In this document: positions 17,271-26,316 of the stretch, piece by piece
How positions within the stretch are numbered: position 1 is the stretch's first letter
How the letters are laid out: every line of letters begins with the position of its first letter
From: Pseudomonas sp. MF4836
Lineage (GTDB): Bacteria > Pseudomonadota > Gammaproteobacteria > Pseudomonadales > Pseudomonadaceae
DNA length: 64,000 bases
Direction: 5' to 3'
NCBI RefSeq assembly: GCF_002018875.1
Contig: NZ_MVOL01000005.1
Span: 62,001-126,000, forward strand
Notes under the pieces: model-generated
The model's input: only the letters and a program-made list of their open reading frames with translations
Database searches by the model: none
Told to the model about the DNA's origin: nothing
Program-made: the position numbers and the translations under genes

Positions 17271-18497
17271 TCAACCGAGCACTTCACTCAAGGGAATGAA
17301 GTTGACCCAATCCCCCTCGACCAGTGTGCGGCCCTCGAGCACCTCGACCAGCCCTTCGGCCCAGGCAGCGCTGCGCAACACACCGGAGCTCTGGTTGCGG
17401 TAAATCACCGCCCGACCTTGCTCCATCCGCCCACGCAGGTACTCACGCCGGTTACCGGGCTTGGCCCAGACAAACCCCGCAGGTACCTGAAACTGCAATG
17501 GCAGTACGTCGCGTACACCCTGCCGACGCAACAGATAAGGCCGGGCCAGCAAGGCAAAGGTCACCAGGGTCGACGCCGGGTTACCCGGCAAACCAATGAC
17601 CGGCACCCCGCGAAAATGTCCGAAAGTCAGTGGTTTGCCAGGCTTTATCGCCAGCTTCCACAACGCCAGTTCACCTGCCTCGCGCAAGGCGATGCCGAGG
17701 AAATCCGCTTCGCCCACCGAGACTCCGCCGGTGGATAAAATCAGGTCGACATCGGACAGCTCGGCGAGGCGCTGGCGCGTGGTCGGCAGGTCATCGGGAA
17801 GAATCCCGGCGTCTACCACCTCACACCCCAGGCGTTGCAGCCAACTGCAGAGCAGGACCCGATTACTGTTATAGATCTGCCCCGGTCCCAAGGCCTGGCC
17901 CGGCTCAACCAACTCGTCACCGGTAGACAGCACCGCCACGCGCACAGGGCGCACCACCTCAAGCTCGGCGCAACCCAGGGACGCGGCCAGCCCTTGCTCG
18001 ATAGGCCCCAGGCGTGTGCCGGCCACCAGCACTGTCTCGCCTACGGTGGTTTCCTGGCCCTGGGGGCGAATGTTCTGCCAGGGGCTCATCGGCTCGCTGA
18101 ACAGCACTCGCTCATCCGCCTGGACCTGGGCGTTTTCCTGCATTTCTACACAATCGGCCCCTACCGGCACCGGCGCACCAGTGAAAATGCGCGCACAGGT
18201 GCCCGCCTTCAGCGGCTCGGGCGCTTGCCCGGCGAAGATCCGCTGGCTGACCGGCAGCGGCTCGCCGTGCCAATCCGCAAGACGCAAGGCATAGCCGTCC
18301 ATCGCACTGTTGGGCCATGGCGGCAGGTCCAGGGTGGAAACCAGGTCATCGGCCAACACTCGCCCCTGGGTCTGGGCCAGGGGCAAGCGTTCACGCTCAA
18401 GAATCGGCGCCGCTTCAGCCATCGCCAGCAACTGTGCCAGGGCTTCTTCCACCGGCAGCAAGGCGCCGGTCTTGCCGGGCTTACCCACGGGATTCAC
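17271..18497 (-). CDS. moeA: Molybdopterin molybdotransferase MoeA
   Basis: A 408-residue MoeA. Visible family marks are PPWPNSAMDGYAL, the MoCF-binding domain with STGDEL and LSTGGVSVGEADF, and PGNPAST near the C-terminus. MoeA inserts molybdate into adenylylated molybdopterin in the last step of molybdenum cofactor synthesis. Its start overlaps the end of moaB by 17 nt, so the two genes form one operon reading away from mobA. Confidence 0.92.
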   Translation of the reverse strand: MNPVGKPGKTGALLPVEEALAQLLAMAEAAPILERERLPLAQTQGRVLADDLVSTLDLPPWPNSAMDGYALRLADWHGEPLPVSQRIFAGQAPEPLKAGTCARIFTGAPVPVGADCVEMQENAQVQADERVLFSEPMSPWQNIRPQGQETTVGETVLVAGTRLGPIEQGLAASLGCAELEVVRPVRVAVLSTGDELVEPGQALGPGQIYNSNRVLLCSWLQRLGCEVVDAGILPDDLPTTRQRLAELSDVDLILSTGGVSVGEADFLGIALREAGELALWKLAIKPGKPLTFGHFRGVPVIGLPGNPASTLVTFALLARPYLLRRQGVRDVLPLQFQVPAGFVWAKPGNRREYLRGRMEQGRAVIYRNQSSGVLRSAAWAEGLVEVLEGRTLVEGDWVNFIPLSEVLG

Positions 18498-19020
18498 AGG
18501 GTGCGGCCTGCTTCAAATGGGGAACGAAGTTGCACGGCCGGTGGCGCGAGTCCAACTGCTCGGCGAGGATCCCGTCCCAGCCGGTGCGCACGGCATTGGT
18601 CGATCCCGGCAGGCAGCAGACCAGCGTACCGTTGGCCAGCCCGGCCAGGGCCCGGGACTGCACAGTGGAAGTGCCGATATCGGCCACCGAGATCTGCCGG
18701 AACAGCTCCCCGAAACCATCGACCTGCTTGTCCAGCAGGCAACTGACCGCTTCCGGCGTGCTGTCGCGACCGGTAAAGCCCGTACCGCCGGTGATCAGCA
18801 CCACCTGCACCACGTCATCGGCAATCCAGGTCGCCACCTGCGCGCGAATCTTGTAGAGGTCGTCTTTAAGCAGAACCCGTGCGGCGAGGTTATGCCCCGC
18901 TGCGCTCAGGCGATCAACGAAGACTTGACCGGAGGTATCGGTCTCCAGGGTGCGGGTATCACTGACCGTCAGCACGGCAATGTTCAGCGCTGCGAAAGGC
19001 ACATCAGCCTTGGCTTTCAT
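18481..19020 (-). CDS. moaB: Molybdenum cofactor biosynthesis protein MoaB
   Basis: A 179-residue MoaB/Mog-fold protein with LTVSDTR and the signature LITGGTGFTGRDSTPEAV. It acts in adenylylation of molybdopterin or binds it, upstream of MoeA. The start at 19020 is chosen by homology (the family begins just before PFAALNIAVLTVSDTR); the in-frame sequence further upstream runs into mobA on the other strand. It is divergent from mobA across a 79-nt promoter gap. Confidence 0.9.
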   Translation of the reverse strand: MKAKADVPFAALNIAVLTVSDTRTLETDTSGQVFVDRLSAAGHNLAARVLLKDDLYKIRAQVATWIADDVVQVVLITGGTGFTGRDSTPEAVSCLLDKQVDGFGELFRQISVADIGTSTVQSRALAGLANGTLVCCLPGSTNAVRTGWDGILAEQLDSRHRPCNFVPHLKQAAPCESRG

Positions 19021-19099
19021 AGGCTCGATCCAGTTGTAGGAGAAACAGCCCGGTGTTATATCACAGCGCTCTCTTTGACTGCCGCTACGGAGACCTGCC

Positions 19100-19702
19100 A
19101 TGACCTTGCGCCTGCCCACACCGCCCTGTTCGATCCTGCTCCTGGCTGGCGGACGAGGGCAACGCATGGGTGGCCAGGACAAAGGCTTGATCGAATGGCG
19201 CGGGGAGCCGCTGATCGCTCACTTGCAACGCCTGACCCGTGGCTTGAGCGACGACCTGATCATCTCCTGCAACCGCAACCTGGAGCTGTACGCCAGCTAT
19301 GCCGATCAGTTGGTGCACGACGACAGCCAGGACTTTCCCGGGCCGCTGGCGGGGATTCGCGCCGGGCTCAAGGCTGCGCGCCATGAGCGGTTGCTGGTGC
19401 TGCCCTGCGATGTGCCGCAGGTCGATACCGAACTGCTGTTGCAGATGCTGCAAACCGCCAGTGCCCACCCAGGAAAACCGCTGATGCTGCGCCAGGGCAA
19501 GCACTGGGAGCCCCTGTTGTGTGTCATCCCGACATCACTGCTACCGGACGTGGAGCGGGCCTGGCTGGAAGGTCAGCGCAGCCCCGGCAAAGTCATGCGG
19601 GACCTGGAGTGCGTGGCACTGCAATGCCCGGAAAATGATGCACGGCTGGCTAACCTGAACACGCCTGAGCTGTTACACCAGCACAACAGAGTGGCAGAAT
19701 GA
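19100..19702 (+). CDS. mobA: Molybdenum cofactor guanylyltransferase MobA
   Basis: A 200-residue nucleotidyltransferase with the N-terminal loop [19 protein letters not shown] and [13 protein letters not shown]. It attaches GMP to Mo-molybdopterin to give the bis-MGD form used by enzymes such as nitrate reductase and formate dehydrogenase. It diverges from moaB-moeA, so three cofactor steps share one 79-nt regulatory gap. Confidence 0.9.
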   Translation: MTLRLPTPPCSILLLAGGRGQRMGGQDKGLIEWRGEPLIAHLQRLTRGLSDDLIISCNRNLELYASYADQLVHDDSQDFPGPLAGIRAGLKAARHERLLVLPCDVPQVDTELLLQMLQTASAHPGKPLMLRQGKHWEPLLCVIPTSLLPDVERAWLEGQRSPGKVMRDLECVALQCPENDARLANLNTPELLHQHNRVAE

Positions 19703-19777
19703 CGCTAGTAAGGAACTTGCTGACGCTGTATACGTCTGAACATCAGTACTCAAAGTATTCAATTTCGGAGACATGCA

Positions 19778-19999
19778 ATGACTCAACGGACTCTCGCCAC
19801 GCTCATGCTCGCACTGGGTATCGCCACTCTTGCCGGTTGCGCCTCGCCTACAGTGATCACCTTGAATGACGGTCGCGAAATCCAGGCCGTCGACTCACCT
19901 AAGTTCGACAAGGATTCGGGCTTCTACGAATTCGAACAACTGGACGGCAAGCAAACCCGCATCAACAAAGATCAGGTTCGTACTGTCAAAGAGCTGTAA
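19778..19999 (+). CDS. YgdI/YgdR-family small lipoprotein (DUF903)
   Basis: A 73-residue protein with a lipoprotein signal peptide: hydrophobic LATLMLALGIATL, then the lipobox LAGC with the acylated Cys at about residue 21. The remainder is a small SH3-like beta domain typical of DUF903 (VITLNDGREIQAVDSPKFDKDSGFYEFE). Ribosome site GGAG precedes the ATG and a strong terminator follows. Function of the family is unknown; localisation is the cell envelope. Confidence 0.85.
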   Translation: MTQRTLATLMLALGIATLAGCASPTVITLNDGREIQAVDSPKFDKDSGFYEFEQLDGKQTRINKDQVRTVKEL

Positions 20000-20025
20000 G
20001 CCCACCAGCTTGCGCCCGACTGACA

Positions 20026-20050
20026 TAAAGCCCGCCTTGCGCGGGCTTTA
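20026..20050. terminator. Rho-independent terminator
   Basis: Stem taaagcccgc / gcgggcttta with loop cttgc, placed between the lipoprotein gene and the convergent pseudouridine synthase gene. Confidence 0.85.
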
Positions 20051-20087
20051 TTCTATGCAGGGCACTGAAATCCAGCCCCATGCCCCT

Positions 20088-20978
20088 TTACCAGTCCAGG
20101 CGGATGCGACTTTCGAACTCGCGCTCCTGCCCCGTCAACGGGTCGAGAAAACGCAGGCCCTGGGCCAGTAACTTGAGCGGCCGGGCATAGTCGTCCTGCG
20201 CGTCCTTGAGCACCTGTGGATAGAACGGGTCATTGCAGATCCCCGCCCCCAAGGCACTCATGTGCACCCGCAGCTGGTGCTTCTTGCCCGTCACCGGGTA
20301 CAGACCGTAGCGCCAGAGCTCACCGTTTTTTTCACGCACTTCCACCGCCGTTTCGGTATTACTGACGCCGGCGCCTTCCTGCATGCGGAAGAACGGCTCG
20401 CCCTCTACCAGCCGACTCTTGTGCACCAGTGGAAAGTCATGTTGCGGCAACGCCCGGGCAATGGCCTCGTAGCGTTTTTCAATCTGCCGCGTGGGAAACA
20501 ACGATTGATAGGCCGAACGGCTATGGGGATTGGCGGAGAACAGCACCAGCCCTGCGGTATGCCGATCGATACGGTGCAAGGGCACCAGGTGGGGGTTGTC
20601 CAGACGCCGAATCAATCGTCGCAGCAGCGTCTGCTCGACATACTCGCCTGCCGGCGTGACCGGCAGAAAATGCGGTTTATCGGCCACGATCAGATGCTCG
20701 TCGGCAAACAGAATCGACTCCTGCACCGGTATCACCTTTTCGTCCGGCACTTCGCGAAAATAATGAATTCGCAAGCCTTCGCGGTACACCAGGTCAATGC
20801 CGACAGGCTGCCCCTGCCCGTCAAGCACCCGTCCGCGAGCAATGCGGTCGAGCCACTGCTCGCGGCTGATGGTGCTGAAGTGATCACAGAGGCAATCGAG
20901 CACTGTCGACCAGGAACCTGGAGGCAGGTACAAGGTGCTGGCCTGGTGCTGCGCGGCATTGAAAGGTGTGGAAGACAT
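20088..20978 (-). CDS. RluA-family pseudouridine synthase
   Basis: A 296-residue pseudouridine synthase with the catalytic segment PLHRIDRHTAGLVLFS, where the Asp is the nucleophile (RluA class: HRLDxxTSG), and the later GKKHQLRVHMSALG motif. No recognisable S4 domain is seen; the N-terminal 90 residues are family-specific. It isomerises uridine in rRNA or tRNA; the target position cannot be given. It is transcribed alone. Confidence 0.83.
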   Translation of the reverse strand: MSSTPFNAAQHQASTLYLPPGSWSTVLDCLCDHFSTISREQWLDRIARGRVLDGQGQPVGIDLVYREGLRIHYFREVPDEKVIPVQESILFADEHLIVADKPHFLPVTPAGEYVEQTLLRRLIRRLDNPHLVPLHRIDRHTAGLVLFSANPHSRSAYQSLFPTRQIEKRYEAIARALPQHDFPLVHKSRLVEGEPFFRMQEGAGVSNTETAVEVREKNGELWRYGLYPVTGKKHQLRVHMSALGAGICNDPFYPQVLKDAQDDYARPLKLLAQGLRFLDPLTGQEREFESRIRLDW

Positions 20979-21059
20979 ACGAAAAGCTCGAGCCGTTAAT
21001 GCAAAGGCGCATTATCCGGCAAGGGCTGCGAGGCGCCTAGGAGAGTTTGCGCAAGCGAA

Positions 21060-21383
21060 TCAAGCGTGCCCGACCTTGGCTTGCGCCGCTGCATCGGTGA
21101 ACTCCTTGAGCCAGCGCAGCACATCCACCGCCTCCCAACGCCCTGGATCGTAGAGCGCATAAAGCAGGCCCTGATAGCCCACCACATCCAACTGGCGGTG
21201 GTAACCGGCCCGCTGAAACAAGGCTTCGATTTCGGCGAAGCAGGTATTGAAATGCAACTTGTTGAACGGTGTCTTGCCTTCGGTGACCAGGCCATCCAGG
21301 CGCAGTTCGAGCACCGCCTCATGCACCACATCGGCCGACATGCGGTTCACACTGCTTTTCAGTTGTTCGACATTGACCATCAT
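21060..21383 (-). CDS. Conserved hypothetical protein, second gene of an SOS-box unit
   Basis: A 107-residue soluble protein of unknown family, mixed alpha/beta, without motifs that I recognise. It lies 53 nt downstream of the UmuD-like gene in the same direction, with GAAGGGA before a double ATG (21383 and 21380). Shared position behind a consensus LexA box suggests induction by DNA damage, if the two genes are co-transcribed. Confidence 0.65.
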   Translation of the reverse strand: MMVNVEQLKSSVNRMSADVVHEAVLELRLDGLVTEGKTPFNKLHFNTCFAEIEALFQRAGYHRQLDVVGYQGLLYALYDPGRWEAVDVLRWLKEFTDAAAQAKVGHA

Positions 21384-21436
21384 CTATCCCTTCCCTTCTT
21401 CATTCGTCCCCTGCCTGCACCCTCTGCATGGCAAGA

Positions 21437-21877
21437 TCATCCACGGCCCACATAGCTGACCACCCACAGCACCACACCCCAGATCTGCAGCGACTCCTGA
21501 TCATTCACCGCTACCGACGGTATCGACGGGCGCGCAGCCTTGAGCAGCAGGCCGCCCCTGGGATCGGGCGCCAGCAGGCGCAGGCTGAAGCGACTTTCCC
21601 CATCGAGATGGACCACGACATAGTGCTCCGCGACCGGGGTCGCCGAGCGATCGACAATCAAGCGGTCACCGGGGTAAATGCCAAACCCGAGCAAGCTGTC
21701 GTCATCGACCAGTACTGCGCGGATCTGCGGGGCGCCCAGGCCTACGGTACGGTCCAGGGAAAACCCGTTCAGCAGCGCCTGTTCATCCGCGACAACGCTG
21801 GAATCAGCTCGCGACTCTCCGGGCTCGGGCAGCAAGTGCTGCAAGCGCTCGGCACGGGCAAGAATGGTCAAGGACAT
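21437..21877 (-). CDS. UmuD/LexA-like S24 peptidase-fold protein with a Lys-to-Arg change
   Basis: A 146-residue protein matching the C-terminal domain of UmuD. The nucleophile region reads DDDSLLGFGIYPGDRLIVD (Ser61), but the catalytic Lys of UmuD (in FTVKKL) aligns with Arg100 in FSLRLL, so self-cleavage may be lost. No Cys-Gly or Ala-Gly cleavage site is obvious before the Ser. ATG 21877 is preferred to an upstream start that would run through the SOS box. No umuC follows; a small hypothetical gene does. It may be a UmuD-type regulator of translesion polymerases rather than a peptidase. Confidence 0.75.
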   Translation of the reverse strand: MSLTILARAERLQHLLPEPGESRADSSVVADEQALLNGFSLDRTVGLGAPQIRAVLVDDDSLLGFGIYPGDRLIVDRSATPVAEHYVVVHLDGESRFSLRLLAPDPRGGLLLKAARPSIPSVAVNDQESLQIWGVVLWVVSYVGRG

Positions 21878-21895
21878 GGCAGGGCACCCCAAATA

Positions 21896-21911
21896 CTGTA
21901 CGCACATACAG
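21896..21911. promoter_or_regulatory. LexA (SOS) box
   Basis: CTGTACGCACATACAG fits the gamma-proteobacterial SOS consensus CTGT-N8-ACAG exactly at all eight defined bases. It ends 19 nt upstream of the UmuD-like start codon on the minus strand, an ideal place to block transcription. Confidence 0.85.
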
Positions 21912-21982
21912 TAAACGAATTATCGGGTTGTTGCCAACGGATTAGCAGGCGTGCGACAGGCGGGGGCCAGGGCGCGTTGCCC

Positions 21983-22219
21983 TCAGCGCAGGAAGGCCAC
22001 GACCTGTTCGGCTTCGAAGGGCCAGTCCAGTTCGGCACCGGTGTCTACCCGGCGCAGTACCGGAATGCGCAAGCCATAAGCCTCGAACAAGGCCTCGCTG
22101 TCGGCGATGTCCACCAGTTCGACCAGCAATCCATGCTCGACCAGCGGCATCAATTCTGCTTCGGCAAGCTCACACAGGTGGCAACCAAGGGTGCCGAACA
22201 ACTGGCATTCAGGAGGCAT
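21983..22219 (-). CDS. Glutaredoxin-like thiol protein (DUF836 type)
   Basis: A 78-residue thioredoxin-fold protein with the redox motif CHLC (in GTLGCHLCELAEAEL) and a conserved cis-Pro segment (LRIPVLRRVDTG). It has the length of glutaredoxin-like DUF836 proteins. It probably reduces disulfides or mixed thiols in the cytoplasm. It is the first gene of the minus-strand run but is separated from the SOS unit by its own gap. Confidence 0.82.
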   Translation of the reverse strand: MPPECQLFGTLGCHLCELAEAELMPLVEHGLLVELVDIADSEALFEAYGLRIPVLRRVDTGAELDWPFEAEQVVAFLR

Positions 22220-22476
22220 GACGCACAGACCAAAAAAAAGGAACAGGGCGTTATTCTAGGCCTGTCGACAATGCTCGTCGACCCAGGCCCGGGGCGCATT
22301 ACAGCCGAAACCCACGCCTCGCCGGCCCCTCGAATCCGGCTGCCGGACCACGCATTCGGACATTCCGGGCAAAACATGACCTATATCAGCTCACGCCCAG
22401 TGCGATTGCGCGACCCTCGCGGCTTTTTTGCCTCTAGGCTGTACCCCCACGTGCGCCCCCCTGTCCGGAGATACCT

Positions 22477-24435
22477 GTGTTTGCCAATCTGTTGATCATT
22501 CTCGCCTCGTCGCTGGTGGTGATAGCCCTGTTCCGGCGCCTGCGCCTGCCGCCGGTACTGGGCTACCTGTGCGTCGGCCTGCTGGTGGGGCCTACGGCAT
22601 TCGACTGGGTGAATGACAGCGAAGACCTGCCGGACCTGGCCGAATTGGGGGTGGTGTTTCTGCTGTTTTCCCTGGGGCTGGAATTCTCCCTCTCGAAAAT
22701 GCTCGCCCTGCGCCACGTGGTGTTCGGCCTGGGGAGCTTGCAGGTGCTGTGCTGCGGCGTATTGCTGGGCAGCCTGCTGGCGATCTTCGGCATGCCCCTG
22801 GGCGCGGCACTGATGCTCGGTACCGGCCTGGCCCTGTCATCGACGGCAATTGTCAGCAAGGAACTGACCAGCCTGGGGGAAATCTTCAGCAGCCACGGCC
22901 AGAACGCCATCGGCGTGCTGCTGTTTCAGGACGTGGTTGCGGTGTTGCTGCTGACCCTGGTCCCGGTGTTCGCCGGCCACAGCGAGCAGGCCTGGTACTG
23001 GGCCTTGCCGAGCACCCTGGGCAAGACCGTGGTGCTGTTTGTCGGCCTGCTGCTGGCCAGCCGCTGGTTGCTGCCCCGGCTGTTTCACGAGGTTGCTGCT
23101 TCCCATTCCGCCGAGCTGTTTGTGCTGCTGGCGCTGGTGATCGTGCTGCTGACCGCCTGGCTGACCCACCTGCTTGGCCTGTCCCCGGCCCTGGGCGCGT
23201 TTCTCGCCGGGATGTTGCTGGGTGAAAGCCATTACCGGCACCAGATCGAGGCCGACATCCGGCCGTTTCGCGACATCCTGCTGGGCCTGTTTTTCGTCAG
23301 TATCGGCATGTTGATTGACCTGCAATTGTTCGCCAGCCACGGGCTGCTGATTCTCGGCCTGACCCTGGCGTTGCTGCTGATCAAAGGGACAGTGGTGGCG
23401 ATCCTGCTCAAGCTGCGGGGCAGCGATGGCGAAACCGCCTGGCGCAGCGGCCTGGCCCTGGCCCAGGGCGGCGAGTTCTGCTTTGCCCTGATGGCGCAGA
23501 TGCAACAAGGCCAGTTGATGCCCGCCGAGATCAGCGGCCTGCTGCTGGCCGCGACGTTCTGCTCGATGTTGCTCACGCCCCTGCTGTTGCGGGCGGCGCC
23601 GGCGATTGCCGCACGCTTGCACCGCAAGCCGAACCAGGAAGCCCGGCTCGAAGAAATCAGCGCCCTCACCGCCGAGCTGCAAGGACACGTGGTGATTTGC
23701 GGTTATGGCCGCGTGGGCCAGTCGATCGGGCGCTTTCTGCGCCGCGAGCAGCAGCACTTCATTGCTCTGGATGACGACCCGGTGCGGGTCCGGGAAGCGG
23801 CGGCGGGTGAAAGCTGCGTGCATTACGGCGACTCACGACGCGGCGACCTGCTCACCGCCGTCGGCCTGGAGCGCGCCCGGCTGGTGGTGATTGCGGTGGA
23901 TAAAACCGATATCGCCCTGCTGGTGCTCAAGGAAGCCCGACGCCTGAATCGCCAGGTGCCGATCCTGGTGCGCACCCGAGATGACAGCCAACTGGCCGAA
24001 CTCAAGGCCGCCGGCGCCAGCGAAGTGGTGCCCGAACTGCTGGAGTCGAGCCTGATGCTCGCCTCCCATGCCCTGATCATGCTCGGCGTGCCCGAACAGC
24101 AGGTGCAGGCCAAGGTCGACGATGTTCGCCGCGATCGCTACCAGTTGCTTCACGGTTTCTACCACGGGGCGCAAAGCAACCTCATGGACAACAATGGCCA
24201 GCCCCGGGTGCTCAAGCATGCGGTCAACCTGGGGCCCGACGCTCACGCCTGCTACCTGCCCTTGAGCGCCCTGGGCCTGGAACAACTGGGGGCCCAGGTG
24301 CAGTGCATCCAGCGCGACAGCAAGGAACTCTCGGCCGACACCGCGACCCGCTTGCAGCCCGGCGATACCTTGGTGCTGTGCGGCCCCCTGGGAGCGATCG
24401 AAGCCTGCGAAGCACGCCTGCTCAGCGGCCTTTAG
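22477..24435 (+). CDS. KefB-like monovalent cation:proton antiporter (CPA2)
   Basis: A 652-residue inner-membrane protein. Residues 1-380 hold about 12 membrane segments of the Na+/H+ exchanger fold (for example LPPVLGYLCVGLLVGP, FQDVVAVLLLTLVPVF). From about 405 a TrkA-N/RCK domain begins with VVICGYGRVGQSIGRFL, and a TrkA-C domain ends the protein. It likely exports K+ in exchange for H+, gated by a nucleotide. The start is GTG 22477 with CGGAG 7 nt upstream. No glutathione-regulated KefF/KefG partner gene is adjacent. Confidence 0.87.
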   Translation: MFANLLIILASSLVVIALFRRLRLPPVLGYLCVGLLVGPTAFDWVNDSEDLPDLAELGVVFLLFSLGLEFSLSKMLALRHVVFGLGSLQVLCCGVLLGSLLAIFGMPLGAALMLGTGLALSSTAIVSKELTSLGEIFSSHGQNAIGVLLFQDVVAVLLLTLVPVFAGHSEQAWYWALPSTLGKTVVLFVGLLLASRWLLPRLFHEVAASHSAELFVLLALVIVLLTAWLTHLLGLSPALGAFLAGMLLGESHYRHQIEADIRPFRDILLGLFFVSIGMLIDLQLFASHGLLILGLTLALLLIKGTVVAILLKLRGSDGETAWRSGLALAQGGEFCFALMAQMQQGQLMPAEISGLLLAATFCSMLLTPLLLRAAPAIAARLHRKPNQEARLEEISALTAELQGHVVICGYGRVGQSIGRFLRREQQHFIALDDDPVRVREAAAGESCVHYGDSRRGDLLTAVGLERARLVVIAVDKTDIALLVLKEARRLNRQVPILVRTRDDSQLAELKAAGASEVVPELLESSLMLASHALIMLGVPEQQVQAKVDDVRRDRYQLLHGFYHGAQSNLMDNNGQPRVLKHAVNLGPDAHACYLPLSALGLEQLGAQVQCIQRDSKELSADTATRLQPGDTLVLCGPLGAIEACEARLLSGL

Positions 24436-24458
24436 CCCGCGCCGGGGAACGACCGCGG

Positions 24459-25667
24459 TCAGTCCTGACTGACCGCGCCGATCTTGTGCAGCGACAGGTC
24501 GGCGCCGTAATACTCCTCTTCCTGGCTCAGGCGCAGGCCGTGGCAGGCCTTGATCGTGCCGTACACGGCAAAGCCGCCGAGCAGCGCCACCATCACCCCG
24601 AGGGTGGTGCCGATCAACTGGCTGGCCAGGGTGACCCCGCCCAGGCCACCCAGGGCGCTCTGGCCGAAGATCCCGCAGGCGATGCCGCCCCACACGCCAC
24701 ACAAACCGTGCAATGGCCAGACACCCAGCACATCGTCGATCTTCCATCGGCTCTGCGCGGCGATAAAGCACCAGACAAACAAGGCGCCGGCAATGGCCCC
24801 GGTGACCAGCGCCCCCACCGGGTGCATCAGGTCGGATCCGGCACAGATCGCCACCAGCCCGGCCAATGGGCCGTTGTGCAAAAAGCCTGGGTCATTGCGC
24901 CCAACAATCAACGCCGCCACGGTGCCGCCGACCATCGCCATCAGCGAGTTGACCGCCACCAGGCCACTCACGCCTTGCAGGGTCTGGGCGCTCATCACGT
25001 TAAAGCCGAACCAGCCGACAATCAGAATCCACGAGCCCAGGGCCAGGAACGGAATGCTCGAAGGCGCAAACGCCACCAGCTTGCCGTCGCGATAGCGGCC
25101 ATTGCGCGGGCCCAGCAACAGCACCGCCGCCAGCGCCAGCCAGCCGCCCATGGCGTGCACCACCACCGAACCGGCAAAATCGTGGAAGCCGGCGCCAAAG
25201 CGCGCCAGCAACCAGGCTTGCAGGCCGAAATTGCCATTCCAGACCATGCCTTCGAAAAACGGATAGATGAACGCCACGATCAGCGCCGTCGCGCACAATT
25301 GCGGCACGAAGCGCGCCCGCTCGGCGATGCCACCGGAAATAATCGCCGGGATCGCCGCGGCAAACGTCAGCAGAAAGAAGAACTTCACCAGCCCGTAGCC
25401 GTGATCGGCACTGAGCACCGCCGCCGGCTGCAGGAAGCTGACGCCGTAGGAGATCCAATAGCCTATAAAGAAATAGGCCAGGGTCGAGATCGCGAAGTCA
25501 CTGAGGATCTTCGACAGGGCATTGACCTGATTCTTCTGGCGCACGGTGCCGACTTCAAGGAACGCAAAGCCGGCGTGCATGGCCAGGACCATGACCGCGC
25601 CAATCAGGATAAACAGCGAGTTGGAAGCATGGACCAGACTGTCCACAGCGCTTTGCAAATTTTCCAT
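24459..25667 (-). CDS. amt: Ammonium transporter Amt
   Basis: A 402-residue Amt/MEP/Rh-family channel with about 11 transmembrane helices. The twin-His pore is present: His171 in DFAGSVVVH, with the conserved Asp163, and the second His in WPLHGLCGVWGG. It carries ammonium into the cell. Unlike the classical arrangement it has no glnK beside it, so this may be a second amt copy; P(II) control cannot be judged from this window. Confidence 0.9.
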   Translation of the reverse strand: MENLQSAVDSLVHASNSLFILIGAVMVLAMHAGFAFLEVGTVRQKNQVNALSKILSDFAISTLAYFFIGYWISYGVSFLQPAAVLSADHGYGLVKFFFLLTFAAAIPAIISGGIAERARFVPQLCATALIVAFIYPFFEGMVWNGNFGLQAWLLARFGAGFHDFAGSVVVHAMGGWLALAAVLLLGPRNGRYRDGKLVAFAPSSIPFLALGSWILIVGWFGFNVMSAQTLQGVSGLVAVNSLMAMVGGTVAALIVGRNDPGFLHNGPLAGLVAICAGSDLMHPVGALVTGAIAGALFVWCFIAAQSRWKIDDVLGVWPLHGLCGVWGGIACGIFGQSALGGLGGVTLASQLIGTTLGVMVALLGGFAVYGTIKACHGLRLSQEEEYYGADLSLHKIGAVSQD

Positions 25668-26000
25668 GGGGTTGGCAGACCTGATATCAGCAATAGACCC
25701 CTGATGCTGTGGACCAGGCTACTTGCACCAAGTTGGCACCAACCACCCCTTGGCGGGGGCATTGGCGAACCGTTTTGGCGCAGAGCCGATGTCGAGGCAA
25801 ATCATGCTCGGGGATCAAAGGTTCGATTTTTGGTTTTTTAGGCTAAGGTTTGACGCGCCTTGCGGGTGCGGGTGCGCGTTTTCAGCGCAATCGCCCGAGA
25901 TTGCGCACCACGACAAAGCAAAAGCTGTACCAGAGATTTGCACTGAACCTTCAGCCAAGGCTCATACTCGAAACACTCACAAGCCACTACGGAGATAACC
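25668..26000. other. 333-nt gap between amt and the DUF883 operon
   Basis: The gap holds the divergent promoters of amt and of the DUF883 operon. A GC-rich stretch at 25855-25905 contains repeats of gcgcaatc / gattgcgc form (25888-25907). A TGCACC…GGCACC sequence near amt is too poor to be called an NtrC site. No gene is supported. Confidence 0.4.
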
Positions 26001-26315
26001 ATGGCCAGCAAAACGGCAAAGACTGCTCAAGAAATACTGATGGCGGATTTTCAGGCACTGGTCAGTGACACGGAACGTCTGCTGGAACACACCGCGACCC
26101 TGGCCGGCGACCAGGCCGACGAGTTGCGCGGGCAGATCCACGACAGCCTGTTGCGCGCCCGCGAAACCCTGCAACTGACTGAAGACTCCCTGCGCGAACG
26201 CGGCAAGGCGGCGGTCACTGCCACTGAAGACTATGTCCAGTCCAACCCCTGGCAGTCGGTCGGCATTGCGGCAGGCGTGGGCTTTTTGATTGGCTTGCTG
26301 GCGACACGGCGCTGA
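26001..26315 (+). CDS. DUF883 (ElaB/YqjD-type) membrane-anchored protein
   Basis: A 104-residue protein: a long amphipathic, coiled-coil-prone helix (residues 8-75) and a C-terminal membrane anchor with the family signature YVQSNPWQSVGIAAGVGFLIGLLATRR. In E. coli ElaB and YqjD bind ribosomes and the inner membrane in stationary phase. First gene of a three-gene operon (next gene 1 nt after its stop). Confidence 0.85.
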   Translation: MASKTAKTAQEILMADFQALVSDTERLLEHTATLAGDQADELRGQIHDSLLRARETLQLTEDSLRERGKAAVTATEDYVQSNPWQSVGIAAGVGFLIGLLATRR

Positions 26316-26316
26316 T

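Noticed and set aside
25690..25760. NtrC or sigma-54 site upstream of amt
   Set aside because: A TGCACC…GGCACC sequence is present but half-site orientation and spacing do not match either consensus.
24303..25841. 512-codon plus-strand frame opposite amt
   Set aside because: The Amt protein on the minus strand has all family motifs; the opposite translation is an Arg/Gln/His-rich shadow.
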